Counted from the first letter of the stretch, positions 42,232 through 50,830 are shown. The stretch: 50,830 bases of DNA from CAZWDL01 sp964632995 (GCA_964632995.1 CAZWDL010000043.1:1-50830); one strand, 5' to 3'. Numbers and translations are program-made. Notes: a model not told the origin generated them from the sequence alone.

Positions 42232-44313
42232 CACATCCCTCCTGTCTACCTCAAAGACATCCAAATCGACGGCCACAGCCTGCCGGTCGCGGGCAGCCCG
42301 GCCGATACGCTGGACTCGCCTTCGCCTTTGAAGCATTCCATCACTTTTACAGAAGAAATCCGGTTGAAGTACGACCAAAATGACATCCGGCTGGAGTTCG
42401 TCGCCCTCAATTATACGGCCCCCGAACAGAATCAATTTGAGTATCAACTCATCGGCTACGACGAAGACTGGCAATCTACCGGCGCCGTCAACCCCTACGC
42501 TACCTACACCAATCTCGAATCCGGCGAATACACCTTCCAGGTGAGAGGGGCGAATAACGACGGGCATTGGAATCTAGAAGGGACTACGCTTTCCATCATC
42601 ATCACTCCTCCCTGGTGGGCTACGCTCTGGGCTTATTTCCTCTACGCCCTGATCGTTTTCAGCATCATCGCGCTGATCTACCGCTTCCAGCTTAACCGCC
42701 GCCTGGCCGAGGCCGAAGCCCGCCGCCTCCAGGAACTCGACAGCGCCAAAACCAGACTCTACACCAACATCACCCACGAGTTCCGCACGCCCCTGACCGT
42801 CATCGAAGGCATGGCCGATCAGATCCGGGAAGATCCAAAACAGTGGTTCGGCGAAGGACTCGACCTGATCAAGCGCAACAACCGCCGGCTGCTGGAACTG
42901 GTCAACCAGATGCTGGCGCTGCGCAAGCTGGAGTCAGGAAATATGCCTGTGCAAATGGTTCACGGGGATGTGGTCAACTATCTCCGGTATGTCATGGAAT
43001 CCTTCCACGCCCATGCCGAATCCAAAGATATCCGGCTGCACTTCCTGTGTGAGCAGGAAAAAATCGATATGGATTACGATCCGGAGAAACTGCAGACGAT
43101 CGTTTCCAACCTGTTGTCTAATGCGATTAAATTCACCCCCGCGGGCGGCAATGTTTATCTGCAAGTCCGAATTCCGACTTCTAATCATTTACTGCTGAGT
43201 GTAAAAGACACCGGCGCCGGCATTCCGGAAGATCAGCTACCGCACATTTTCGACCGGTTTTACCAGGCGGACTCCGGCAGCACCCGCGAAGTGGAAGGAA
43301 CCGGAATCGGGTTGACCCTCACCAGAGAACTGGTCCGTCTTTTGGGTGGAGACATCAATGTAGATAGTAAATCCGGTAAAGGCGCCACTTTTACGGTATT
43401 GTTGCCTGTAACAAAAGAAGTCGAAAAGGTTAATGCTTCAGAAACCATCCGGCCTGCGGTACAAACGGCAGCCCATGGAGCGCCGACTGCTCCGGAATCA
43501 AACTTTCTAGAAGGCGACAAGGAAGAATCGAAGCCTCCTTCCGACCTGCCTCGGGCGTTGATCGTTGAAGACAACCAGGATGTCACCCGCTACCTGCAGG
43601 CTTGTCTACGAGGGCAGTACCATCTAGAAACCGCCGACGACGGTCAAAAAGGTATAGAAAAAGCCATCGAAACCATCCCCGACATCATCATCAGCGACGT
43701 GATGATGCCCGGCAAAGACGGCTACGAAGTATGCCGCACCCTCAGGCAGGATTTCCGCACCAGCCATATCCCCATCCTGCTGCTCACCGCTAAAGCCGAC
43801 CGGGATTCGAAGCTGGAGGGACTTGAACAGGGAGCCGACGCTTACCTGACCAAACCTTTCGACAAGACGGAACTCGAGGTTCGCCTGCGCAAACTCATCG
43901 AGCTCCGGCGGCAGCTACAGGAGCGCTATGGGCAAAAATCCGGATTTTTGAAACCTGGCAAATCTCCCGCCCCGGCCGATTCGGAAGACGCCTTCCTCCT
44001 GCGCCTGCGTGAGACCGTCGAAGCCAATATCAGCGACGAAAACTACGGCATCTCCGAACTGTGCCGCGATCTGGCCTTCAGCCGCACCCAACTGCATCGC
44101 AAGCTCCGGGCCCTCACCGGGCAGTCGACCTCCCACCATATCCGAAGCATCCGGCTGGAGCGGGCGAGGGAGTTGCTGGAGACGACCGGGCTCAACGTGT
44201 CGGAGGTGGCGTATGAGGTGGGGTTTTCTTCGCTGTCTTATTTCAGCCAGGTGTTTTCCAAATATCATGGGAGGACGCCGACGGAGGTGAGAAAAAGGAA
44301 AAATAACGGCTGA
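42232..44313 (+). pseudogene. 5'-truncated hybrid two-component system (HTCS) sensor-regulator
   Basis: Recognisable sequence begins abruptly at HIPPVYLKDIQIDGHSLP (42232), which in intact HTCS proteins is the entry to the Y_Y_Y domain after 600-700 residues of periplasmic propeller and a signal peptide. All of that is missing. What remains is in frame to the stop: Y_Y_Y (FVALNYTAPEQNQFEYQL), one TM helix (LWAYFLYALIVFSIIALIY), HisKA with phospho-His in NITHEFRTPLTVIEG, HATPase (VSNLLSNAIKFTPAGGN; DTGAGIPEDQLPHIFDRFY), a receiver with Asp in DIIISDVMMPGKDGYE, and an AraC-type HTH (VSEVAYEVGFSSLSYFSQVF). A TTG at 42328 could start a 661-aa product but without signal peptide. I treat it as a remnant; low-level expression is possible. 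HTCS proteins normally control nearby glycan-use genes; none are left here. Confidence 0.8.
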
Positions 44314-44326
44314 ACTGCATTTTTTA

Positions 44327-44365
44327 ATTGACGGGGTGACTTCGACTTCGAGTCACCCCGTCAAT
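44327..44365. repeat. 15-bp perfect palindrome, second copy of the gacggggtgact family
   Basis: attgacggggtgact (44327-44341) pairs exactly with agtcaccccgtcaat (44351-44365); loop of 9 nt. It starts 13 nt after the stop of the two-component remnant. It shares its 12-nt core with 38871-38934. Confidence 0.8.
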
Positions 44366-44395
44366 CAAACCGCAAAGTCTGGAGGCGCCCTGGAA

Positions 44396-44507
44396 GGCCT
44401 AACGATACCCCACATCTTTTAGAGCTTGTTTTATGCTTTTGAGTGACCTCTCCGAGGTCACTCAAAAGTACGGGATCGGATTAAAAGATGTAGAGTATCG
44501 TTAGGCC
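44396..44507. repeat. Three-tier nested inverted repeat
   Basis: Outer stem ggcctaacgatac (44396-44408) / gtatcgttaggcc (44495-44507), middle stem acatctttta (44412-44421) / taaaagatgt (44482-44491), inner stem cttttgagtgacctc (44436-44450) / gaggtcactcaaaag (44454-44468). All three are perfect and lie in nested order, so the whole 112 nt can fold as one long hairpin. Confidence 0.8.
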
Positions 44508-44550
44508 CTTGAAAGCGCCGCCTCTCGCCTGTCGGGCGGCGCCTTCAAGG
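44507..44550. repeat. 16-bp hairpin with one mismatch
   Basis: ccttgaaagcgccgcc (44507-44522) pairs with ggcggcgccttcaagg (44535-44550) except for one position. It shares its first base with the nested repeat to the left. With the two neighbours it leaves almost no unstructured DNA between the two flanking genes. Confidence 0.7.
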
Positions 44551-44603
44551 GCGCCTCCTCTCTTCTTGCTCAGGTCACGGCCGGTTCCAGAAATCACACC
44601 CTG

Positions 44604-45539
44604 ATGAAGCATTCTCTGTTTTTCTTCTGCCTGCTGCTGCCTTGTGTTTCGCTTACACAAGCACCTTCTTCCCACTACACGGTTCCTTTCCAGATGCGAA
44701 GCAAACTGATCGTTTTCCAGGCTGTTGTCGACGGCCAAACAGGCTACTTCATCCTCGACACCGGCATCGAGCGGCTGCTGCTCAACATGCGCTATTTTCG
44801 CGGAGCACCGACCCGGAGAATCTGTGCCGGTGTGGACGGCCATCACCTGCCGGTAGAGGAACGCCTTGTCGATCTGGAAATCGGAAACTGGCGGTTCCCA
44901 AACACCCAGGCCGATATTACGGACCTGTGCGCACTCGAGGTGTATACCGGGCTGCCCATCTTCGGCAACGCTGGAGGGTGACTGTTTAAGGATTGTGAAC
45001 TGGTCATCGACTACACCTTCCGGGAACTGACGATTTATCCTCAAAAGAAAAGCGCGGGTCACCGAAACCGGCACACCGAAGCGGAAGCCGTCTTATCCTT
45101 TAAATACAAGGGCGCGATGCCGGGCTTGGAAGTACAGATCGGAGCACGAACCTTCCGTTTCGGCCTGGATACCGGCGCCGGCGCCAACGTACTGGACCCG
45201 CGCCGGAGCAAGGACGTCAGGCCCTATTTTATAGCCAGAAAAGAGCAGGAGCTGGCCACCTTTGGCAACAGTACCGCTACTACGATCGGCGGGGAGTTGC
45301 ACGATCTGAAAGTGAGCGGACAGAGCTGCCGGCCCATGCCCACCCTGCTCGCCTCCCTCGACGGTACGAACCGGCAACTGATCGGCCCCCAGCTGGACAG
45401 CCTGCTCGGTTATCCCTTTCTGTCCCGGTACCGGGTGGCGATCCATTTCAGAAAACGGGAAATCCGGCTCTGGTCCCCGGAAACCGTCCGGGAGCAATAC
45501 CTCGCTTACCAAGAAGAGCACAAAGGAAACAATAGGTAA
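44604..45539 (+). pseudogene. Two-domain retropepsin-like aspartyl protease interrupted by an in-frame TGA
   Basis: A 312-codon frame is broken by a single TGA at 44979-44981. The first 125 codons give a signal peptide (MKHSLFFFCLLLPCVSLTQA) and a first domain with YFILDTGIERLLLN. After the TGA the same frame continues without pause (LFKDCELVIDYTFRELTIYP) into a second domain with FRFGLDTGAGANVLD and a closing LIGPQLDSLLGYPFLSRYRV. Each DTG is the catalytic Asp motif of retroviral-type aspartyl proteases. The surrounding frame is otherwise clean, so the lesion is recent, or a sequencing error, or read through. A Met at 45117 could start the second half alone but would lack a signal. Substrate unknown. 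Confidence 0.75.
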
Positions 45540-45630
45540 AACTTATGGAACAATATTAAAAACACTAAAGCCGCATTGTACCGATCTTGTTACTGAATGA
45601 CAAGGAACCAAATGGTTTCGACTAGTGTAG

Positions 45631-45663
45631 ACGCACCGCGGTTAACTGCGGTGCGTTTATTTA
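45631..45663 (+). terminator. Intrinsic terminator before the polysaccharide export genes
   Basis: acgcaccgc (45631-45639) and gcggtgcgt (45648-45656) form a 9-bp GC-rich stem with an 8-nt loop, followed by ttatttatt. It fits a terminator for the aspartyl protease transcript. Nothing else is seen in 45540-45764. Confidence 0.75.
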
Positions 45664-45764
45664 TTCAAAAATTCCTACCTTTATTCTCGCTTCCCTTACC
45701 CACTGATCCCATTCGCAACTCTGCAGAAAAACCTTCGTACACATAAACGAAAGAAAGGCACACT

Positions 45765-46583
45765 ATGAAGGAACGCGTCTCCATCCGGCCGGCACGGCGT
45801 TTGTGGCAGGTCGATTTCAGAGAATTGTACAGTTACCGGGAACTTCTATATATTCTGGCCTACCGCGACCTTAAGGTGCGGTATTCCCAGACTTACATCG
45901 GTGTGCTGTGGGCGGTCATTAATCCGGTATTGACGATCGTGATCCTGCACTTCGCTTTCGGCAAGGTCGCCAAAGTGGAAACCGGAGAAATTCCCCACAT
46001 CGTTTTCACCATTGCCGGACTGGCCGGCTGGATGTACTTCGCCAATGTAGCCAGCCAGTCGGGTGCGGCGGTGCTGGGCGCCCAGGATCTGATTAAGAAG
46101 ATTTACTTCCCACGTCTGCTGCTGCCGATGTCCAAAGCCATTACGGCGCTGATCGACTTCGGGGTGATCATCTTGTGCCTGATTGCTATCATGCTGATCA
46201 AGGGATACCCGCCCAGTCCCAACATTGTCTTTCTGCCCTTTTGGCTGTTGCTCATTATTCTGGTAGCACTCGGTTCCGGCCTGTGGATCAGCGCCATGAC
46301 TATTCGCTATCGCGACTTTTTACATCTCATTCCCTTAATTTTGCGGATAGGGCTTTTTATCACCCCTATTGCTTTTCCCGCAGCCCTGATTCCGGACAAT
46401 CTGAGCTTTGTCCTTTACCTCAATCCGCTGGCCGGCATCGTAGAAGGCGCCCGCTGGAGTGTCGTAGGTGGAGCTATGCCCGGCCCCTACTGGATATCAG
46501 CTGCCCTGCTCGCAATCGGATTATTTTTTTCCGGATTATATATATTTCAAAAAATGGAAAAGGAGGCGGCGGATGTGATCTGA
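45765..46583 (+). CDS. wzm: ABC transporter permease for polysaccharide/O-antigen export (Wzm type)
   Basis: 272 residues with six hydrophobic helices (YIGVLWAVINPVLTIVILHF; ALIDFGVIILCLIAIMLI; LLLIILVALGSGLWISAM). The N-terminal amphipathic REL...LAYRDLKVRYSQT segment and the late YLNPLAGIVEGARW motif are typical of ABC-2 permeases paired with Wzt ATPases. It moves a lipid-linked polysaccharide across the inner membrane. It is followed after 75 nt by the ATPase gene, a methyltransferase and glycosyltransferases, which supports an O-antigen or capsule locus. The symbol is by type, not by orthology test. Confidence 0.9.
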   Translation: MKERVSIRPARRLWQVDFRELYSYRELLYILAYRDLKVRYSQTYIGVLWAVINPVLTIVILHFAFGKVAKVETGEIPHIVFTIAGLAGWMYFANVASQSGAAVLGAQDLIKKIYFPRLLLPMSKAITALIDFGVIILCLIAIMLIKGYPPSPNIVFLPFWLLLIILVALGSGLWISAMTIRYRDFLHLIPLILRIGLFITPIAFPAALIPDNLSFVLYLNPLAGIVEGARWSVVGGAMPGPYWISAALLAIGLFFSGLYIFQKMEKEAADVI

Positions 46584-46658
46584 AGTAAGATTGGAATATC
46601 CTGGCTGAAGGCTACAACGCGATGCCCTGTGATAAAAATACTTGAACCTGATTCAAAT

Positions 46659-47900
46659 ATGTCAAAGCCAATTGCTATACGTGTTAACGATTTACATAAA
46701 AAGTTCCTGCGCAACCGGCATCGTTCCGGCACCTTACGCGAGGCGATTACCGAATCGACAAAACGCTTTCTGGAAATGAATCGCATGGGCAGCGCCCAGC
46801 TGGAAGATTTCTGGGCGCTTCGGGGATTATCATTTGAAATAACGCAGGGCGAAGTGGTGGGTATCATCGGGCGCAACGGGGCCGGGAAGAGCACACTGTT
46901 GAAAATCCTGGCCCGCATCTCGCCGCCCACCAAAGGGGAAATCGATATTGAAGGCCGGCTGGCCTCCATGCTCGAGGTAGGCATAGGCTTTCACCACGAC
47001 CTCAGTGGGCGCGACAACGTCTTCATCAACGCTGCGCTCATGGGCATGAAACAGCGGGAAGTTAAGGCTAAGATCGACGACATCGTTGAATTCGCTGGCC
47101 TGACCGAGTTTATCGACACCCCTATGAAGCGCTATTCCACCGGTATGATCGCCCGTCTGGGTTTTGCTATTCTCGCACATATCGAAGCGGATATTCTGCT
47201 GGTCGACGAGGTGCTCTCCGTCGGCGATGCTGACTTCCAGCGCCGTAGCTTTGAGAAAATGGAAGAAAAGACCAAAGAGGGAAAGACCGTGATCTTCGTC
47301 AGTCATCAGCTGGCCGCTATGCGCAAGCTTTGCAACCGATGTATTTACCTTGAAGAAGGGCGCATCGCCAGGCAGGGCAATCCCGATCAGGTCATCGATT
47401 ACTACCTGGGGCAGGTGGACCAGGCCGAGCGCTCGGCGACCAACTACCAGGCCAGCAAAGACGAGCCGGTGTACTTTTCTTATCTCGGCCTCGCCACCGA
47501 ACAGTCGCAAATCAAGTTTACCGATGAAATACTCATCCGTGGTAATATACGGGTCAACCAGCGGCTGAGTAACATCCAGGTTTGTATGGCGCTGCTCGAC
47601 CGCTACGGAGAGCGCGTCTTTTCCAGTATCCGGAATCTGGAGGCCCCCATGCTCTTCCCCGGTAACGAAATTCCCTTTGAAGTAACAATACCCAGATCCA
47701 TCATAGCCCCCAATCATTACTCCTTTCTCTTTCAACTCTATCTCCCGCCGGGCGTGGATATGTTCGATGAAGTAGCCGGGGTACTTCCTGTTCGAATCGT
47801 TGATACGGGCACCCAACTGGCGCAATACGAGAATCATGGCCGGGTAATCATCCCCTGTGAGTGGGAAATGGGAAATGGGAAATCAGAAAGTATCATATGA
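46659..47900 (+). CDS. wzt: ABC transporter ATPase for polysaccharide export (Wzt type) with C-terminal carbohydrate-binding domain
   Basis: 413 residues from the ATG at 46659 (MSKPIAIRVNDLHKKF); a GTG start at 46629 adds 10 residues. Walker A IIGRNGAGKSTLLKIL, signature RYSTGMIARLGFAI, Walker B ILLVDEVLSVGD and the H-loop VIFVSHQLAAM are all present. Residues about 260-400 form the Wzt C-terminal beta-sandwich that in known systems recognises the finished polysaccharide end. The last coding bases lie in a run of 7-nt repeats, so the tail (WEMGNGKSE) is repeat-derived. The stop overlaps the next start (ATGA). Confidence 0.92.
   Translation: MSKPIAIRVNDLHKKFLRNRHRSGTLREAITESTKRFLEMNRMGSAQLEDFWALRGLSFEITQGEVVGIIGRNGAGKSTLLKILARISPPTKGEIDIEGRLASMLEVGIGFHHDLSGRDNVFINAALMGMKQREVKAKIDDIVEFAGLTEFIDTPMKRYSTGMIARLGFAILAHIEADILLVDEVLSVGDADFQRRSFEKMEEKTKEGKTVIFVSHQLAAMRKLCNRCIYLEEGRIARQGNPDQVIDYYLGQVDQAERSATNYQASKDEPVYFSYLGLATEQSQIKFTDEILIRGNIRVNQRLSNIQVCMALLDRYGERVFSSIRNLEAPMLFPGNEIPFEVTIPRSIIAPNHYSFLFQLYLPPGVDMFDEVAGVLPVRIVDTGTQLAQYENHGRVIIPCEWEMGNGKSESII
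47861..47888. repeat. Four tandem 7-nt units inside the 3' end of wzt
   Basis: GTGGGAA, ATGGGAA, ATGGGAA, ATCAGAA run without gap across the last codons of wzt, just before the ATGA junction with the methyltransferase. A gain or loss of one unit would shift the frame and move the wzt stop. The same unit occurs at 25528-25541. Confidence 0.75.
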
Positions 47901-48784
47901 GCACTCAAAGGCAGCAAAGTCGTTCTTCCTTGCTTCATCGCTGGACGCTGCGCGAGCGTATCTTCCTCCGCCTGGCGAGAATATTGCGCAGCATCGCCAG
48001 ACCGGGACCCTTGACCCGCCCGCTCCTGGGCGCCTGGCTGCGGCAGCTCAAGTCCCGCCCCGTTCAGCAACTCCGCTTCGGCTCCGAAGTAGCCGTAACC
48101 CACAGCAATTTCTTACCGGAACGCAACCTGCTCCTTTTTCTGCGCCTGGACAGCAGCGATATGGACGTGTATCCCGAAGTTTTCACCAATGAGGAATACG
48201 GACCCTTTTTTGACTACGTAGAGCAATATCGGGATTTCCCTTCCATCCGGCGTATCGTCGATGCGGGAAGTAATATCGGAGTGGCAGCCATGCTTATGGC
48301 CGTGCGCTTTCCGGAAGCACATATCCTGTGCGTGGAACCCGAACCGGGAAACTTAACCCGGTTGCGGATGCATCTCCGGCTCAATAAGCTGAAAAGACGA
48401 TGCGCCGTATTTCCCTGCGCGCTGTGGGGCAGCGAAGCGGAGGATCTTGAATTCGATCATCAATTCCGCGACGGCAAAGACTGGTCGACCCGTGTCATTC
48501 CAGGCCGGGGAAATATCAGAGGAATAACCCTACCCATGCTGATGGAACAAAATGGATGGGAGCAAATTGACTTACTGAAAATTGATATAGAAGGCAGCGA
48601 AAAATGGTTACTGGAAGACCCTTCCGTTGCGGCCTCCTTTCTTCCGGGAACCCGCTTTATCGTAGTGGAAGTACACCCCGAAACGACGGAGCTGGTGCGT
48701 GTAGAACAAACACTACGCCAATTTCACTTCGAGATTCGCCGGGATAAAGAATTGATTTACGGTCGAAATACAAGAATAACGTAA
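47897..48784 (+). CDS. FkbM-family SAM-dependent methyltransferase
   Basis: 295 residues from the ATG at 47897, which overlaps the wzt stop; an earlier in-frame start would lie in the 7-nt repeats. The methyltransferase core has the SAM-binding IRRIVDAGSNIGVAAMLMA (near 125), the acidic loop HILCVEPEPGNLTRL, and the FkbM hallmark IDLLKIDIEGSEKWLL near 235, then FIVVEVHP. FkbM enzymes O-methylate sugars in polysaccharides and antibiotics. Placed directly after Wzt, it could cap or decorate the chain that Wzt recognises (inference). Converges with a glycosyltransferase gene after 4 nt. Confidence 0.9.
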   Translation: MSTQRQQSRSSLLHRWTLRERIFLRLARILRSIARPGPLTRPLLGAWLRQLKSRPVQQLRFGSEVAVTHSNFLPERNLLLFLRLDSSDMDVYPEVFTNEEYGPFFDYVEQYRDFPSIRRIVDAGSNIGVAAMLMAVRFPEAHILCVEPEPGNLTRLRMHLRLNKLKRRCAVFPCALWGSEAEDLEFDHQFRDGKDWSTRVIPGRGNIRGITLPMLMEQNGWEQIDLLKIDIEGSEKWLLEDPSVAASFLPGTRFIVVEVHPETTELVRVEQTLRQFHFEIRRDKELIYGRNTRIT

Positions 48785-48788
48785 CGGA

Positions 48789-49826
48789 TCATGCAAAGAG
48801 CAGTCCCTCTTCACCCAATCTCCGCCCTGCCAGCTGCACCTTCCGACATACTTGCTTCGCCAGTATCTGTCGCACGCCGGCAAAGTGAATCCCGAAAGCG
48901 ATGAGGTTTTTAAAATACGCCGGAGTCAGCGAGCGTCTCAGTATCAGTTCCATACCGATCCGGCGATGCAGGAAACGACGTAGATGCACCGTGTTATAAA
49001 GCCCTTTTTCCAGGTTGGCGGCCTCGGCCTCTTGAAGAAAGTTGAGCAGCGGTTCGACAACGGGTTCCCGAAAATCAATTTCCTGACGGATAAAACGGGC
49101 CTCAATGGCCTTTAGAGGCCTGCCCATCAATAGTTCAAACCGGGGAATCCGTATCCGGTTTGACAGCTCCACCTGTCGCTTCCGCCTAAGGGCCCCGACG
49201 TTGGTGGCATGCTTCCGGTAATGCAACAGCACTTCCGGAATATTCGCGAGCCGGGTATATTTACTAACCCGGACAAAAAACTCGTAATCTTCAGCAAACA
49301 GAAAATCCTCCCGGTATCGAAGCTGATGTTGCTCCAGCACCTGACGACGCAGAACGACGGAAGGATGGTTCATTGTTGAACTATGCAGAAAATGCAGTTG
49401 AATCTCCTCGTGACTCAACGGAGGTCGGCGCAGTTCCTCCAGGGTCCCGAATACCCGGTACCAGGTGCCGCAGAGCCCTATTTTAGGATGAGCATCCATG
49501 AATTTAATCTGCCGCTCGAAACGCCTCGGCAAGGCGATATCGTCGGCGTCCATCCTGAACAGATAATCTCCTTTCGCCAGATCAAGTCCCCGGTTGAGAT
49601 GCACCACATACCCCTGGTTCTCTTTACTGGTAAAAAGGCGTATTCTGGGATCGGTAAAGGATCGAATGATCTCCAGACTTTTGTCGCTGGACCCATCATC
49701 GAAGATCAGGAACTCAAAATCGGTGAAAGTCTGATTAAGAATACTTTTCACCGCGTCTCCAACGTAGTTTTCACAGTTGTAGACGGGCATGATAACACTC
49801 GCTCTTACATTTTTTGAATCTTTCAT
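48789..49826 (-). CDS. GT2-family (GT-A fold) glycosyltransferase
   Basis: 345 residues, cytoplasmic, no clear membrane helix. N-terminal GT-A fold: ASVIMPVYNCENYVGDAVKS, FEFLIFDDGSSDKSLEII, and the nucleotide-sugar/metal-binding DYLFRMDADDIALPRRFERQ with its DAD-type motif near residue 93-98. The acceptor-side acidic motif is likely in FLFAEDYEFFVRVSKY near 180. It adds one sugar to a surface glycan; donor and acceptor are unknown. It is divergent from the next glycosyltransferase across a 286-nt AT-rich gap with no promoter I can name with confidence. Confidence 0.9.
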   Translation of the reverse strand: MKDSKNVRASVIMPVYNCENYVGDAVKSILNQTFTDFEFLIFDDGSSDKSLEIIRSFTDPRIRLFTSKENQGYVVHLNRGLDLAKGDYLFRMDADDIALPRRFERQIKFMDAHPKIGLCGTWYRVFGTLEELRRPPLSHEEIQLHFLHSSTMNHPSVVLRRQVLEQHQLRYREDFLFAEDYEFFVRVSKYTRLANIPEVLLHYRKHATNVGALRRKRQVELSNRIRIPRFELLMGRPLKAIEARFIRQEIDFREPVVEPLLNFLQEAEAANLEKGLYNTVHLRRFLHRRIGMELILRRSLTPAYFKNLIAFGIHFAGVRQILAKQVCRKVQLAGRRLGEEGLLFA

Positions 49827-50112
49827 AGTTATTAATCCGTAAAAGGCAACTATGTGCCGGATCTACAGCTATTGAATACCGGGGAAGAGGGTAAAATGTG
49901 AATGACTCCTTTGCTTGATAGCTTACGCAGAATAGTTACGTAAGTTTTGAACGGACGGACAATTTATTAATTTCACAAAAGTGCAAAAAATATATCTAAT
50001 ATGCCAGCATAGCAACAAAGGGCTTCCGAATACCGGCGTGAAGGACTAAAAAAAGCAATTTTTCACTACCTTTATCCCCTGCCCTCCCCCCCTTCCACGT
50101 AAGCAGCTATTT

Positions 50113-50830
50113 ATGTCTACCCAACAGCCAGGATCAAAGCGGGAATCCATAACTTATCAGAAAGGATGGCAAATCGGCCTGTCCGGCCCCAAAGGTCCGG
50201 AACAGATACTCCTGCCGGCGAAAGTCATCAAACTGGATCTCGATCAACCCTTAAAGGATCTTCACATCGGAGCGCCCTACCGGTCCGTTTATGCCTTAAT
50301 CAGCAAAGGAAGCGCTCCCATCGGTCATCTAAGCATCCCCCTGCTCGGGGAATGGCTACCGGCATCCTTTCTCAAAGAGCGTCTACTTGGAGAGTTGAAA
50401 GAAAATTTGACGAAGGGGCTGATCGCAGAGGAATGTTCCACCGCCGCGACGGATTACTTTGGCGACCTGCCCTTTATATCCATTGTCGTGTGCAGCAGAG
50501 ACCGGACGGAAGAGCTCCGCCACTGCCTGCGCTCTCTGGAAGCGATAGACTATGCGTCCTGCGAAGTGATCGTCGTGGACAACGCTCCGTCCGACGATTC
50601 TACAGAGCGACTGCTTAGGCGTGAATTCCCAAAAATGCGATACTGCTGCGAAAGCAAACCGGGGCTGGATTGGGCCCGAAACCGCGGGGTGGAAGCCGCC
50701 CGCGGCGAAATCGTAGCCTTCACCGATGATGATGTACAGGTTGATCCTTCCTGGCTGCAGGCGCTGGTGCGCGCCTTTCGCCGCCCCGAGGTGTCGGCCG
50801 TCACCGGCCTGGTCTTCCCGGCCGAGCTGG
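50113..50830 (+). CDS. GT2-family glycosyltransferase with N-terminal extension (3' end outside window)
   Basis: 239 codons from the ATG at 50113 to the window edge without a stop. Residues 1-115 are an unfamiliar N-terminal domain (KVIKLDLDQPLKDLHIGAPY). From about 118 the GT2 fold begins: FISIVVCSRDRTEELRHCL, CEVIVVDNAPSDDST, KPGLDWARNRGVEAARGE, and the metal-binding IVAFTDDDVQVDPSWL near 210-225. The extended N-terminus is known in some large cytoplasmic Bacteroidota glycosyltransferases. It is the last visible member of the polysaccharide cluster. Confidence 0.85.
   Translation, partial: MSTQQPGSKRESITYQKGWQIGLSGPKGPEQILLPAKVIKLDLDQPLKDLHIGAPYRSVYALISKGSAPIGHLSIPLLGEWLPASFLKERLLGELKENLTKGLIAEECSTAATDYFGDLPFISIVVCSRDRTEELRHCLRSLEAIDYASCEVIVVDNAPSDDSTERLLRREFPKMRYCCESKPGLDWARNRGVEAARGEIVAFTDDDVQVDPSWLQALVRAFRRPEVSAVTGLVFPAEL

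Noticed and set aside
44979..44981. TGA as a selenocysteine codon
   Set aside because: No SECIS-like hairpin directly after it, no selenocysteine genes in view, and the position is not a catalytic Cys in this fold; a plain nonsense change is simpler.
46830..47837. 335-codon open frame on the minus strand
   Set aside because: Antisense to wzt, which has all ABC ATPase motifs.

Overview
The window looks like a piece of chromosome from a marine or environmental member of the Bacteroidota, most likely Saprospirales (Lewinella/Haliscomenobacter-like). This rests on gene content: a T9SS-type C-terminal sorting domain, SusC/SusD and VCBS-repeat fragments, a hybrid two-component system remnant ending in an AraC-type HTH, DUF4397 repeats, a periplasmic-TPR adenylate cyclase and many small lipoproteins. 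Two promoters fit the Bacteroidota pattern TTG-N18-TAnnTTTG. The species assignment is inference. No rRNA, tRNA, CRISPR array, integrase or intact transposase was seen.

Layout. 1-6.1 kb (minus strand): the 5' part of a secreted sugar-dehydrogenase-like/HEAT-repeat lipoprotein, an exported RraA-family protein and a TPR-TM-class III cyclase. 6.5-8.3 kb: a HYR/cadherin-like lipoprotein. 8.4-14.8 kb: a tight four-gene operon with its own promoter. It encodes a small exported membrane protein, an exported coiled-coil/WD40 protein, a CHAT-type cysteine protease and an nSTAND-type ATPase with one transmembrane helix. This is the strongest candidate for an undescribed system: the parts of a one-chain effector-STAND-WD40 protein are split over separate polypeptides and appear to span the inner membrane.

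15.2-22.1 kb holds metabolic and secreted enzymes: DgoK, an SRPBCC protein, a GH140-like DUF4038 hydrolase, an M81 peptidase and a vanadium haloperoxidase. 22.3-23.7 kb is a graveyard of SusC, SusD and VCBS-repeat gene pieces. 23.8-32.8 kb is mostly housekeeping: MsrB, a YpfJ-like zinc peptidase, a LysE-type exporter, RidA, DUF92, acyl-CoA dehydrogenase, lactate dehydrogenase, an HD/Pycsar-type TM protein with a degenerate HD site, a 56-aa protein and a YtxH-like protein. 33.0-35.9 kb is one large DUF4397 repeat protein with a T9SS sorting tail. 36.2-42.1 kb is a TolC-MFP-RND efflux operon, followed by a hybrid two-component gene that has lost its whole 5' half. 44.6-45.5 kb is a two-domain aspartyl protease gene broken by an in-frame TGA. 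45.8 kb to the end is a polysaccharide export and decoration cluster (Wzm/Wzt, FkbM methyltransferase, two GT2 glycosyltransferases).

The intergenic DNA is unusual. At least four gaps carry hairpin elements whose arms are built from tandem 8-nt units, with a different octamer in most elements. Three loci carry other perfect palindrome families, and two carry tandem 7-nt repeats, one inside the 3' end of wzt. Nearly all lie just downstream of stop codons, and several sit at the edges of broken genes.
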